Positions 31,184 to 41,722 of a stretch of 64,000 nt of DNA are shown piece after piece. How positions within the stretch are numbered: position 1 is the stretch's first letter; each line of letters opens with the position of its first letter. The notes below the pieces were generated by a model, which searched no databases, was not told where the DNA came from, and saw nothing but the letters and a program-made list of their open reading frames with translations. The stretch lies in assembly GCA_001600695.1 (NCBI GenBank), contig BCKQ01000003.1, forward strand, positions 1,178,001 to 1,242,000. Direction: 5' to 3'. Position numbers and translations under genes: made by a program. Source of the DNA: Ascoidea asiatica. Taxonomy: Eukaryota > Ascomycota > Saccharomycetes > Ascoideales > Ascoideaceae.

Positions 31184-34100
31184 TTTAAATTGATGTTGAA
31201 TTAGATTATTAGTACTGTATTTTTATTTATATCTAAATTGAATTTTTTTTTAGAAATAAAGGGTTTTAAATAATTAGAAAAAAAGTTAATTGGATGAAAA
31301 TATTGTAGAAAAAGGAGAATATCAATCTGATAATTAGAAAAATAAATTTGCTGAACAGTTGTTAGAATTAACTAATTGAAATTGCAAGTAGTTTATCAAG
31401 AGGTTGTAAACACAAAAATAATAACTTTCTGTTTGAAACCGACAACATGCTTTTTTTTATGTATTTGGTATCATTGGAAAATGCTAACAATAAGTAAATG
31501 AATACAAATATAATTAGCTTGTGAAGGGTACCTACATGTTTACCCTGAATTTATCATAATTACATAAAAAAATTATTTGATTTATAATAGATTTTTGAAA
31601 TAAAAAGAGCACTTTTTGAATTACACAATTATTGTTCGTTTTTATTGCATCTTTTTACCTTTTTTTATATTCAGCAGTTGAACTAAGTTCATAAACTTTA
31701 CAAAATTTAATGTATTCTTCCGGAATTGGAATTAGTCGATTTTATTTAGGACATCTAAATCTAATATTTGGGACGAAGTTTATTGGATTTCCCAAGTTTA
31801 AGATTTTGAGTAAAACTAAATCATTTGGTTGATATTATATTAATGACATTTGAGCAAAAAAAAAGAATTGTAAAGAATAAAAAAACAAGGTGCTTTTTTT
31901 CAAATTGATTATTAATGTTACCATTGATCATTTTTATAATTTTGGAAAACCGAACTAAATTTTACGAACAATGTTTTAAAAACTTTCCAGTTTTTTTTCT
32001 TTGGATAACCAATAATACAATTTTTTTAATAAAATAACCTGATAAACTCCAATCTTAATTTTTAAAGAATCTTTTCAGGTTGCTAATATATTATTGAGAT
32101 GTAAAAAAGTAAAGTAAATTGACGCAGGTTTTATGAACAGCACGTTTCCACTTTTTTCAATTGCATTCTAAATTTCACTTTAGATGAGTCAAATTCCAAA
32201 ACCTAAATTGTGCACAATAATACACTTTGATGCTTAAAAAAAAGTATTGTGCAGTCATATACCGACTTTTTTTTTTTAGTGTCAGAATAACGGTAATAGT
32301 TACCCTAATATAAATATGATGTAACACCAAATAAAAAAAATTGTTAAGTCGATAATTTCTCCTTAAATTGAATAAATAATCATTATTAAGGGTTTCTGAA
32401 AAAAATTGAAATTTAAAAATGAGAGTAATCTTTGAATATTATTCTATTACATTATTAGAAAAATTTGAAAGGAAAAAACCTTTAATAGAAACATTAATAT
32501 ATTTGGTTCCATTTATAATAAGCTTTCAATTTTTAGGTTTTTCTCTTTCAAAAAGATGTGAGTGGGGGAAAGAAAAAGAAAAAAAAAAAAAAAATGAAAA
32601 GAAATTAATTACAAAAATCAAAATTTTAATAACATTTTTTAATCAAAATATCTAATTGAGAATTAATTAAGTTACAATTGGGGAATTTTCGAGAAGAAAA
32701 AGATTGGCAAATGACTTTCAGATACTTACTTTTAAATTTTTTTTTTCTTTTTTTTTTTCTTTTACATTTGCCTACCCATACCTGTAAGATTTTTTCATAT
32801 AAAAAGTTATTATCTGGGAATTTCCAAATTCGCTCTATTTTGAAATATTTTAGGATATGAAAATTTAATAAAAGCATGTTGAAAATGCACCTTCTTCTTT
32901 TTCTTTTTACTTACCAAATGAATTTGAAATCAGAACCAGATTTTGAGATTTTGGGTGTCGTAGAAAAAACGAACTCTGTTCCATCTAATATTTCATTATT
33001 TTGCAACCATCCAAACTTGAAATCTTATAATGTCTTAGTCTAGAATATAATAGGAAAAATTTTTTACTGGACGAGTGAAATTGGAGTTACTCTGTTAAAA
33101 AAGATAGCCTTTTATGGAAAAAAAAATAAAAAAAACTGCACAAAGATTGTACCTACATTTTTTTTTTTGAAAATGTTTAATTATTTGTTCAATGACTAAT
33201 AAACTGAAATTTGTTTTTGAAAACTTAACGTTACTACGTTGTTTTAAAAGATTTCAGAGTAACAAAAACCACCATTTGTGTTATCCTAAGTTGTAGAAGT
33301 CAGCAATATGAAATCCAGAGTTATGGTTCGTTAAAATGTTACGCAAATCTGCGGCAAACTGCTCATCACGGATATACGTGGATTACCCAAATATAGTAAA
33401 GTAAGGGAATAAATTGTAAAAACAAAAGGAAAAGTGAAATTGCGCGAAATCTGGGATTTCACATAAGCCCCAGTAGCTGTTTTGCAGTCGTAGCAGCACA
33501 GTAAGGCTGAAAGTAGCAAACGCATGCGGAGGCCAGAGATAGAGCGCTCACCCTTTGCGAAGTCATCTGCAGGCCCGCAACTCCATTTTACTGCACTTGG
33601 CTGGCTGTGGCTGGTGGCGGGTGAAATGTGGTAGTACCGAGCAACCCCTAGAACTGCAACAACTTTCTGATATTCCCCTAATAAATGGTCTTGTAATAAA
33701 CATGGGTTTGCAAAGCCCAAATCAAACAGGGAAAGTCACAGGACCGGTAGGGAAGCTACGGAACCTGTTGATATTGAAATTAAAAGCGGGTCTGAAGGTG
33801 GGTAACTAGCGGATGGGTTTCCGGCAGATTGAAAAGATATCGGATGCAAATATGTAGATTTTATTTCATATTGGGAAACTTTTAATTTTCATAAAGAATA
33901 AATGAAGCAGCTTCTGCTTCTTCTTGTACGGAAGGAAATAATTATCAAAGATGAGAAGAATGAATTTTTCATCTATTTATAGTCACATTCCCAAGATTCT
34001 ATGTTTAGCAGTCGCTAGAAGGAAAATCAGCCTAACGAAAACAGGAGCAAAGCCATTGAAAGCAGTACCAAAAAAAATGCCAATTAGACAATAATCAAAG

Positions 34101-35587
34101 CTAACGGAATAGATTCCGACAAACTCCATATATCACGGATATATGCTGCCCTACACAAAGAGGACATTTTTATTTATACCTTCCTCAGTGAGTTAAATCC
34201 TTGACCGGACCGCATCAAATCCGAAATTTGAACAGTGTTGCTGGTCCGCCAGATTCTGAAAGTCACACATAAGCTAGATTAGCCAGGAAAACCAAGTAAA
34301 CCAGATACAGTAAATGCACCAAAAACATCATAAAACCCACTAGGATGGGCACTAAGCTAGTGTATATTTAGCCCAAGTTACTATCAATCCGGAAGCAAAC
34401 TGCCCAGGAAATGTCTTGGTTTTTGCCCAGAAATATTATGGAAATAAACTGGGAAATGCTTTAGAAATCCCTGGTAAAACGGATCAAGGAAGTTACACGA
34501 AAAGCAACTTCAGGCCAGCTTTTGCAAACTGAAAAAACATAGAAAAACATAAGAAACTTATTTTAGAACTTTTGATTATATTTAGGCAAAAGTTTATATC
34601 TTTTGAAATTGAAAATCAAAGAGAATCTGCAAGAAAAGTTAACTCCTGTTTCATCAAATCTTAAAACCCAAGCCAATTAACCTTGGCTTTCAATTCTATT
34701 TTACCAAATCTTATTACTAATTTTCTTAAATATCTATTAAAATTTATTCATATTATTCAATATTATTCATGCTAATCAATACTATTCGTACCATTCGTAT
34801 TATTCTTTTAATTTCAAACTGCTTACTCTAGTAATATTTCTCACAATCCATACAACTTAGGTTATTTTAAGAAGAAAAAAGAAAAGTCCCAGGCTGAAAA
34901 ACACTCCAAACAACCTTCAAAAGAAACTATTCTTTAAATTTCACATATTAAAACTTATTATCAATTAATAACTCTTTATATCATACTGTACTGTTATCAA
35001 GTTTATTATCAAAATTTCATAATTCTTTCAATATTTCTACAGCTTAAATTATAGTTACTTTGTAAAATGAATCTTGGTTTTGCTTTTTTTTAAAAGTCAA
35101 TTTCACCACCACCCTTTTATTTATAATTCAAAATTTTTATATCTATACTGAATTTTGAAACTAATATAAATTATTCACTAATTCCCCCTTTACATTACTT
35201 AATTTATTATTCGTTTTCTTTTCATTCATTATTCTTTATATATTAATCACTGTTAATTAATATTCATTTAAATTTGGATTATTGATTATTGATTGTTTAT
35301 TATATATAATATATTTCAAAGATAGCTAATGTATACTATATTATATTATATAATTAATCGGTCTTTCATATAAAATAGTCAAATTATTATATATCAAAAT
35401 AATCAGATAATCAGATAATTAAGTTTTTTTTTTTATAAATTTGATTCAATTTCTCAAAGAAGAAAACTAAAAAAAAAACTAAATACTCTCGCTTTAATAA
35501 TATAATTTAAATTCAATTATATTGATTCTTTCCTTTAGCAATTAATTTATTATATAAAATATTTCTTTGATAATAATTTAATTCATA
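31184..35587. other. Gene desert upstream of EXG1
   Basis: 4.4 kb with no supported gene. About 31,200-33,300 is AT-rich with long A and T runs; 32,706-32,713 (GGCAAATG) and 32,765-32,772 (CATTTGCC) form an inverted pair around a T-tract. About 33,300-34,500 is clearly less AT-rich; it holds a 129-codon minus frame (33331-33720) with no family features and a repeated 12-mer ATCACGGATATA (about 33,366 and 34,133). It could be an RNA gene or element relic, but I cannot identify it. About 34,700-35,580 is AT-rich promoter of EXG1 with ATTATTCAT-type repeats (about 34,745-34,810). Confidence 0.45.
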
Positions 35588-36880
35588 ATGTTTTCAAAAA
35601 CAATATATATATTGTTTTTAACATTTTTCATTTCTTTCACAATTTCTTCACCAATAACATCAAAAAATATTTTAAAGAAAAAAGATATTTTATCAAATTC
35701 AAAAAGAGATGTATATGATTATCAAGGTCAAAAAATCCAAGGTATTAATTTAGGTGGTTGGTTAGTATTAGAACCTTTTATAACTCCATCTTTATTTACT
35801 TATGATGATTCAGATCCAATTGATGAATATACTTTAACTACTTATCTTGGTAAAGACACAGCTTTAGAAGTTTTATCAAATCATTGGAATACTTGGTTAA
35901 CTGAAGATGATTTCAAAGACATTGCAAATTATGGTTTAAATGCTGTTAGAATTCCAATTGGTTATTGGGCTTTTTATCTTAATGATGACGATCCTTATGT
36001 TCAAGGTCAAGCTGATATTTTAGAAAATGCAATCACCTGGGCAAGAAATAATAGTTTAAAAGTTTGGGTTGATTTACATGGTGCTGTTGGTTCTCAAAAT
36101 GGTTTTGATAACTCTGGTCAAAGAGATGTTTTAGATTGGCAAAATTATGATAATGTTAATAAAACTTTACAAGCTTTAGATTCATTATTAGATAGATTTG
36201 CAACTGAAGAAAATGAAGATACAATCATTGGTTTTGAATTAATTAATGAACCTTTAGGACCTTCTTTATCTCTAGATAAAATTAAGGAATATTTTGTTAG
36301 TGGTTATAATTTAGTAAGAAATACTCATGGTTCCTCAAATAATGTTATCATTCATGATGCATTTGAAGCTGTTAATTATTGGGATGATTTTATGTTAACT
36401 TCTGATAATTATTATAATGTTGTTTTAGATCATCATCATTATCAAGTATTTTCAACTGGTGAATTACAAAGAACACTTGATGAACATGTTGCTTATGCAT
36501 GTTATTTAGGATCTCAAGAAACAACAGAAACACACTGGAATATTATTGGTGAATGGTCAGCAGCTTTAACAGATTGTGCATATTGGTTAAATGGTGCAGG
36601 AAGAGGTGCAAGATATGATTCTTCATATGATGATGCAACATATGTTGGATCTTGTGATGGTATTAGTGATATTTCAAGTTGGGATGATACTCAAAAAACT
36701 AATACTAGAAAATATATTGAAGCTCAATTAGATGCATATTCAACTAATGAAGGATGGTTTTTCTGGACTTATAAAACTGAAAGTACAGTTGAATGGGATT
36801 TCAAAGTTTTAGCAGATAACGGTTTATTTCCACAACCTCTTGATGATCGTCAATATGGTGAACAATGTTGGTATTCTTAA
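35588..36880 (+). CDS. EXG1: Secreted exo-1,3-beta-glucanase, GH5 family
   Basis: 430-residue cell-wall glucanase that releases glucose from the non-reducing ends of beta-1,3-glucan. A signal peptide is clear (hydrophobic core LFLTFFISFTIS within residues 7-20), followed by a propeptide ending in Lys-Arg near residue 40 (SNSKRDVYDYQG), the Kex2-type site seen in the family. The mature enzyme starts with IQGINLGGWLVLEPFITPSLF. FELINEPLG near 214-222 carries the acid/base Glu; IIGEWSAALTDCAYWLNG near 318-335 carries the nucleophile Glu. VRIPIGYWAF, WVDLHGAVGSQNGFDNSG and the C-terminal GWFFWTYKTES are all family blocks. Cysteines near the C-terminus could form the conserved disulfides. The gene is complete and unremarkable except for its 4.4-kb upstream desert. 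Confidence 0.96.
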   Translation: MFSKTIYILFLTFFISFTISSPITSKNILKKKDILSNSKRDVYDYQGQKIQGINLGGWLVLEPFITPSLFTYDDSDPIDEYTLTTYLGKDTALEVLSNHWNTWLTEDDFKDIANYGLNAVRIPIGYWAFYLNDDDPYVQGQADILENAITWARNNSLKVWVDLHGAVGSQNGFDNSGQRDVLDWQNYDNVNKTLQALDSLLDRFATEENEDTIIGFELINEPLGPSLSLDKIKEYFVSGYNLVRNTHGSSNNVIIHDAFEAVNYWDDFMLTSDNYYNVVLDHHHYQVFSTGELQRTLDEHVAYACYLGSQETTETHWNIIGEWSAALTDCAYWLNGAGRGARYDSSYDDATYVGSCDGISDISSWDDTQKTNTRKYIEAQLDAYSTNEGWFFWTYKTESTVEWDFKVLADNGLFPQPLDDRQYGEQCWYS

Positions 36881-37653
36881 AAAAATTAATTTAAAATGAT
36901 TTTTCTTTTAATATATATAAATCATATATACTATAAATTTTTTTTTTTTTGAATTTTTTTTTGTTCAAGCAGTTGCAAAATTAGATCTTTATATGAAATT
37001 TCTTTAATTATTAACCCCTTTAACCTTTTCTTTCTTAATGTTGACAAATCTTAGAAAAGTTCAATTTTTTATAACCTTTAATTTTATCTTTCTTCAAATT
37101 ATTTTCAATATTTTTTTTCCCTATTCATTTATTTATCTTCAGGCACTTTTAATGAAAAAAAAAGAGAAACTAATGTTACATTCGATAAATTAATGATAAA
37201 TTCAATACATTCAAATATATTCAATAATCTTTAATTAAAAAAAAAAGTATTTAAAGACTTTGTAGACCTTTACAGAGCCTTTTGGCTTAGGAGGTTGTCA
37301 GGCAATTTTGAGCCTCAATTGCTAGGATAAATGTAACAATCAAATATCGTGATAACTAAAACGATTTCTCATATTGAATTTTTTATAACGGAGTCGTCAA
37401 TTGCAGCAAATTCATTTCAACCACAACACCAGCATAAAATCCACTTTATTTTGAAGAGAGAACTTTCTACTAATATTAACATAATTAAGTTGAGATTTAG
37501 GTCAATCTTAATTTTCAAACCTAAAGCTGCATATTTAACTGGCCAATAGTCTGCGGGCATCGGATAAACTTCTTACTTTTGTGCATCTGAGTTGCTGGTT
37601 AAGCGCAGCATTGATGGAACACGAGCACAACGCAAGTTTAACACAACACAAAA

Positions 37654-37690
37654 ATTGAAAGCACGTTATTGAAAGCACGTTATTGAAAGT
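37654..37690. repeat. 14-bp tandem repeat ATTGAAAGCACGTT
   Basis: Two perfect tandem copies (37654-37667, 37668-37681) and a partial third beginning ATTGAAAG at 37682. The repeated GCACGTT contains an E-box half. Confidence 0.85.
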
Positions 37691-37872
37691 TCTGCGTTGG
37701 GACAGAAAGTGTGTGTAGTAAATCGCGGACATTCAACTTGAATATTTCTGCCGAGAAAAGGATATCATATTTTCTTAAATGGAAACTTTCCCGCTCACAA
37801 AGGTTTTATTCAGTTTCAATGCGGGATTCTGTTTAATAATTTATTACCCGAACACTTCCTGCGTTTGAACAT

Positions 37873-37949
37873 CACGTGTGATAGGAATTAAGGCCATTTA
37901 TAGAAACCAATCATTTGGTGTTCTGTTCGCGAACACCAAATTGGTGTTT
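37873..37949. promoter_or_regulatory. E-box and nested palindromes upstream of transporter 1
   Basis: CACGTG at 37873-37878 (TCACGTG context, as bound by Cbf1/Pho4-type bHLH factors) is followed by a cluster of overlapping palindromes. TTTGGTGTTC (37914-37923) pairs with GAACACCAAA (37931-37940). TGTTCGCGAACA (37924-37935) is a perfect 12-bp palindrome. AACACCAA-A-TTGGTGTT (37932-37948) is a further one. The cluster thus holds three alternating copies of GGTGTT/AACACC within 36 bases, about 510 bases before the start codon at 38462. A role as an operator is inferred. Confidence 0.5.
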
Positions 37950-38461
37950 ATTATTGGAAAATTATAATCAGGTCGGCAAAAAAATTAAATTAACTGTTAG
38001 ATTTATATCGCTTTGCGTTTTACATTTAAATTTATTTCAGATCAAACTTTTGACTATGCTATTTCTAAAGCATATTGTCTATAGTCCATATCTACAGAAA
38101 TATCATTTGTTAAACTATTTTTTAATTAAGTCCTCTGATTCATTGAAATGTTTTAAATCGGTTTTAAATAAGCTGTAATCATTAATAATGTTATAGTTAT
38201 TGCATATTAATTTATCTCGAGAAATGATAACCAGTCTAATATGTTTTATTTTCATTTATTTCATTATGTTTGTGGTTTTGATCAATTTTTCGTTATTTAT
38301 TTAAAAAGACCTTTATCCTTAAATCTTAGCTATTTATGTTTCTGGAAAGAGTACTTATGAAATTCTTTATACTTTCTACAATGAATCAATTCTAATTTGA
38401 TTTCTGTTTTAAAAATTAATAAATTTAATTTAATTTCAAAATATATTATATCATAATTAAA

Positions 38462-40195
38462 ATGGCGAAACAATCTTTCTTGAACCAACTTAAAACTTTT
38501 CCAATTGCTCAAATAAGTATAGTTCTTTTAGCAAGATTAGCAGAACCAATAAATTTTTCATCAGTATTTCCATATATTTATTTTATGGTTAGAGATTTTC
38601 ATATTGCGAAAAATGAATCAGATATTTCAAAATTCACAAGTTATTTTCCTTCTGTTTTTGCTTTAGCTCAGGTTTTTACTTCAATAAAATGGTTTCAATT
38701 CAGTCAAATTCATGGTAGAAAATTAACGATAATTATTGGTTTATCTGGAAGTTTTTTATCTGCAATTTTATTTGGATTATCTCCAAATTATTATGTTGCA
38801 CTTTTTTCAAAATTTATAATGGGCTCATTAAATGGTAATATTCCTGTTATAAGAACAATTGTTGGAGAAATTGCAACTGAAAGAAAACATCAAGCAATTG
38901 CTTTTGGTAGTATTCCATTAATATGGTATCTTGGCTCTGTGATTGGACCATTCATTGGTGGTACTTTTGCAACTCCAAATAAAAAAGATGACTATTATAA
39001 TGATATAAACAATAATATTTTTAATAATAGTCCATCAAATTATTTGATTTTTAAAAAATTTCCATATTTCTTACCAAATTTAATTTGTGCAATAATACTT
39101 TTATTTAGTATAACATTTTTTTTCTTATTTTTTGAGGAAACTTGTCCTAAATTAAAAAATGAATATGATTTCGGTTTAGTCTTAGGTGATTATTTATTAA
39201 AATTTTTTGGTTTAAAAAATGAAAATTTTAAAAGACCTTGGGAAATTAAAAAATTGAACGAAAATAATAATTCAAATATAAACTTTAATAGAGTATCAAC
39301 CTCAAACGATTCATTGGTTATTTTTGAAGGGACTCCCACATGCGAATCTGAACCATTGATAAAAAAAAATAATTCAATTCAACAAAATAAATCAAATAGA
39401 TCACTGACTATTGAAGAAGAGGAACAAGAAGTTAGTAAAATTCCTTGGAAAGAGATTTTTTTAAAATCGGAAAATAATAGATTGATATTAGCATACTTTT
39501 ACTTGGGATTATTTGAAGTTATTTATCTTCAATTTTTTCCAGTTTTCTTATCAATAAATTTTTCTGATGATTCTAAATTTCCGTTTAAAATAGCTGGAGG
39601 TCTTGGATTTGATTCAGATATGATTGGTATATTACTTTCAAGTACAGGGGTTGTGGGTATAATTGCAATTTTATGTTTCTTCCCATTGTTAGATAGATAT
39701 TTTGCCCCAGTTAAAGTTTTTAGATTTTTACAAAGAATTTATCCATTTATTGCATTTTTTTTACCATTTGTTATTTTTTTATTACCAGAAAATTTATATA
39801 ATGATCCTTTATTGCCTAATGATGAGAGAAATTTGAAACTTACAAAAATTGCATTATATGCTATATCAATGTCAACTATGATTTGTGATTCATTATCATT
39901 TCCTACTTTAAATTTATTATTACATATTGCTTCTCCTCCAAAATATAGAGCAATTATCAATACTTTGTCACTTTCTGGATCTTCTTTTGCCAGGTTCATT
40001 GGGCCTTTAATTTGGGGAAGATTAATTTCACTATCAGTAAAATATGAAATTGGTTGGCTAGCTTGGTGGATTCTATCCTTGATTTCAATTTTGGGTTATA
40101 TTATAGGCCGTGAATTAGAAAAGGGAAAAGGCAATGAAGTAATGAAAGATGAATCAGATGAAGAAGTAAATGAAGAAATCAGTCAAGTAGTTTAA
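38462..40195 (+). CDS. MFS transporter, YCR023C/ZIF-like family (array copy 1)
   Basis: 577-residue 12-helix major facilitator of the DHA1/zinc-induced-facilitator-like group that includes S. cerevisiae YCR023C, a vacuolar protein of unknown substrate. Conserved blocks: RLAEPINFSSVFPYIYFMV (helix 1), a motif-A region FSQIHGRKLTIIIG between helices 2 and 3, ATERKHQAIAFGSIPL and GSVIGPFIGG in helices 4-5, FPYFLPNLICA in helix 6, and FEETCP at the end of the N-half. A long hydrophilic central loop (about 240-330) ends in the shared IPWKEIF before the C-half. It is the first of three tandem paralogues, all on the plus strand. The C-terminus is acidic. Substrate cannot be read from the sequence. 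Confidence 0.87.
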   Translation: MAKQSFLNQLKTFPIAQISIVLLARLAEPINFSSVFPYIYFMVRDFHIAKNESDISKFTSYFPSVFALAQVFTSIKWFQFSQIHGRKLTIIIGLSGSFLSAILFGLSPNYYVALFSKFIMGSLNGNIPVIRTIVGEIATERKHQAIAFGSIPLIWYLGSVIGPFIGGTFATPNKKDDYYNDINNNIFNNSPSNYLIFKKFPYFLPNLICAIILLFSITFFFLFFEETCPKLKNEYDFGLVLGDYLLKFFGLKNENFKRPWEIKKLNENNNSNINFNRVSTSNDSLVIFEGTPTCESEPLIKKNNSIQQNKSNRSLTIEEEEQEVSKIPWKEIFLKSENNRLILAYFYLGLFEVIYLQFFPVFLSINFSDDSKFPFKIAGGLGFDSDMIGILLSSTGVVGIIAILCFFPLLDRYFAPVKVFRFLQRIYPFIAFFLPFVIFLLPENLYNDPLLPNDERNLKLTKIALYAISMSTMICDSLSFPTLNLLLHIASPPKYRAIINTLSLSGSSFARFIGPLIWGRLISLSVKYEIGWLAWWILSLISILGYIIGRELEKGKGNEVMKDESDEEVNEEISQVV

Positions 40196-41722
40196 TCCCT
40201 AATTCAATGACTAATATTTTGTTTTTGTTTCCGCCCTTTTTAAGCTTTTTTTTATTTTTTTTTTATTTTTATTTTTAACTTCTGATTTGAATCTTTTTTT
40301 TTGAAAATTTTCTCTTTAGATTTAGTTTACTTTTTTAGTTGTACTTTCTTTCATTTCTTACGAGTTTATTATTCTTTTTTATGCAAAACTTTGAGTCATA
40401 AGAATATGTTTTTTTTTGTAATGATAACAATGACAATCATATTGATTGTACCCCAAGTTTGGCATTAGAGAAAGGTCCTATTTTAGCAGCACACTGCCCT
40501 GTATATTATCAATAATGTCCTACTCAACTGGAGTTCAAGATTCGGGGCAGAAGTAGTACGCGAAAGCGCAGCGGGGGCAATGAAAACCACTCTCCTGGGT
40601 CTAATTTAGGTCTCATCCGAATCGTAAAATCCACTACAAGGCGTCCTGACATGGCTGTCTTGATTCCATCTCTAGCCAATAGAACTGCCGAATCTACAGT
40701 TATAAACAAAAAGGAATATTCAAAAAATAATTTAATAATCAATTATCAACTACAATGCTGTAGTATCTGTAGCGTAATTTGTATTTTTTATAAATGATTT
40801 TATTTGCTTTAAAACAATTTTATTATTAAAAAGATTGAGAATTGAAGAGTAGTTGAGAAGCATGAAAACAAAAAGTAATAAATGAAATTAGAGATTTGTA
40901 AGTTTGGAAGTACTCTATTTCAGTCTTCGGCTGTTACACAAGCACATAAAATTAAGTTAATTTCGGTTCTCATGTGTCACAAGAAGAAATTGTTTAAATT
41001 GTAAGAAACTCAATAAGGCAAACTGACTAGAAAGTTATTTTGAGAGTGATTTGAAAGTTGGCTTTTATTTATAATAAGTGTTAGACATATTTCTTCAAGA
41101 TAAGATAAATCATTAGTGATTGGAAGAATCAGTTATGCGATGATCACTAACATTCGCTGCTCAAATACTAAAATAAGAACAAATTGATTTTCTTTTCTTA
41201 TTATTTTCGGTTACTTTTTAATGATCTTAATTGACTTTAAAGCTTTTAGTGTTTGTTACCTTTGATTGATTATACTGACAGTCCTTATTTCTTTTTCGAA
41301 ATATTTTTCATTTACAATAATGGGGTTAGTCCTTTATCGGGCAGTTATAAGATTTACATTTGCCAATCACAATAAAGGCACTCAAATATAAATATAATAC
41401 TAACAATTATTTATGTGTAACGGTAGTTTATTAATTCAAAATTTATATCTCAGATTTTCGTAAAACTTTAGATATAAAGGTCATTCTTTCTCCTCTATTC
41501 GGTTTCTCTTTATTACCATAATACTTCTTTAATCTTTTAAAGAAAAAAAATAAAATAAGATTGATTAGATTTATCATAATATTATAAATTATAACTCTAT
41601 CAATAAAATTTACTTTAAAAAGGACTATGAAATCACGGAAAGTAAAAAAAATCTAATCTAAATTTAATCTTTCTTTCAATTAATTTTTATTAAATTTTCT
41701 TCTTAAAATTTCTTTTTAAAAA
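40196..41722. other. Intergenic region between transporters 1 and 2
   Basis: 1.5 kb without a supported gene. T-rich 3' flank to about 40,420, then a GC-richer patch (about 40,470-40,700) crossed by a 72-codon minus frame with no family features, then an AT-rich promoter. A lone TACTAAC at 41398-41404 has no partner 5' splice site that I can find. The GGTGT/ACACC inverted repeat seen before copies 1 and 3 is not evident here. Confidence 0.5.

Larger units (their letters stand above)
36881..38461. other. Intergenic region upstream of the transporter array
   Basis: 1.6 kb: an AT-rich 3' flank of EXG1 (to about 37,250), a GC-richer middle (about 37,530-37,950) with a tandem repeat, an E-box and nested palindromes listed separately, and an AT-rich proximal promoter of the first transporter. 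Small frames (37349-37549, 37535-37732, 37915-38178) have no family features. Confidence 0.5.

Noticed and set aside
33331-33720. 129-codon minus-strand frame in the desert upstream of EXG1
   Set aside because: No family motif, codon use unlike the recognised genes, and no promoter or splice context; probably open by chance in a less AT-rich region.
41398-41404. TACTAAC before transporter 2
   Set aside because: No matching donor site and the transporter N-terminus is already complete at 41723.
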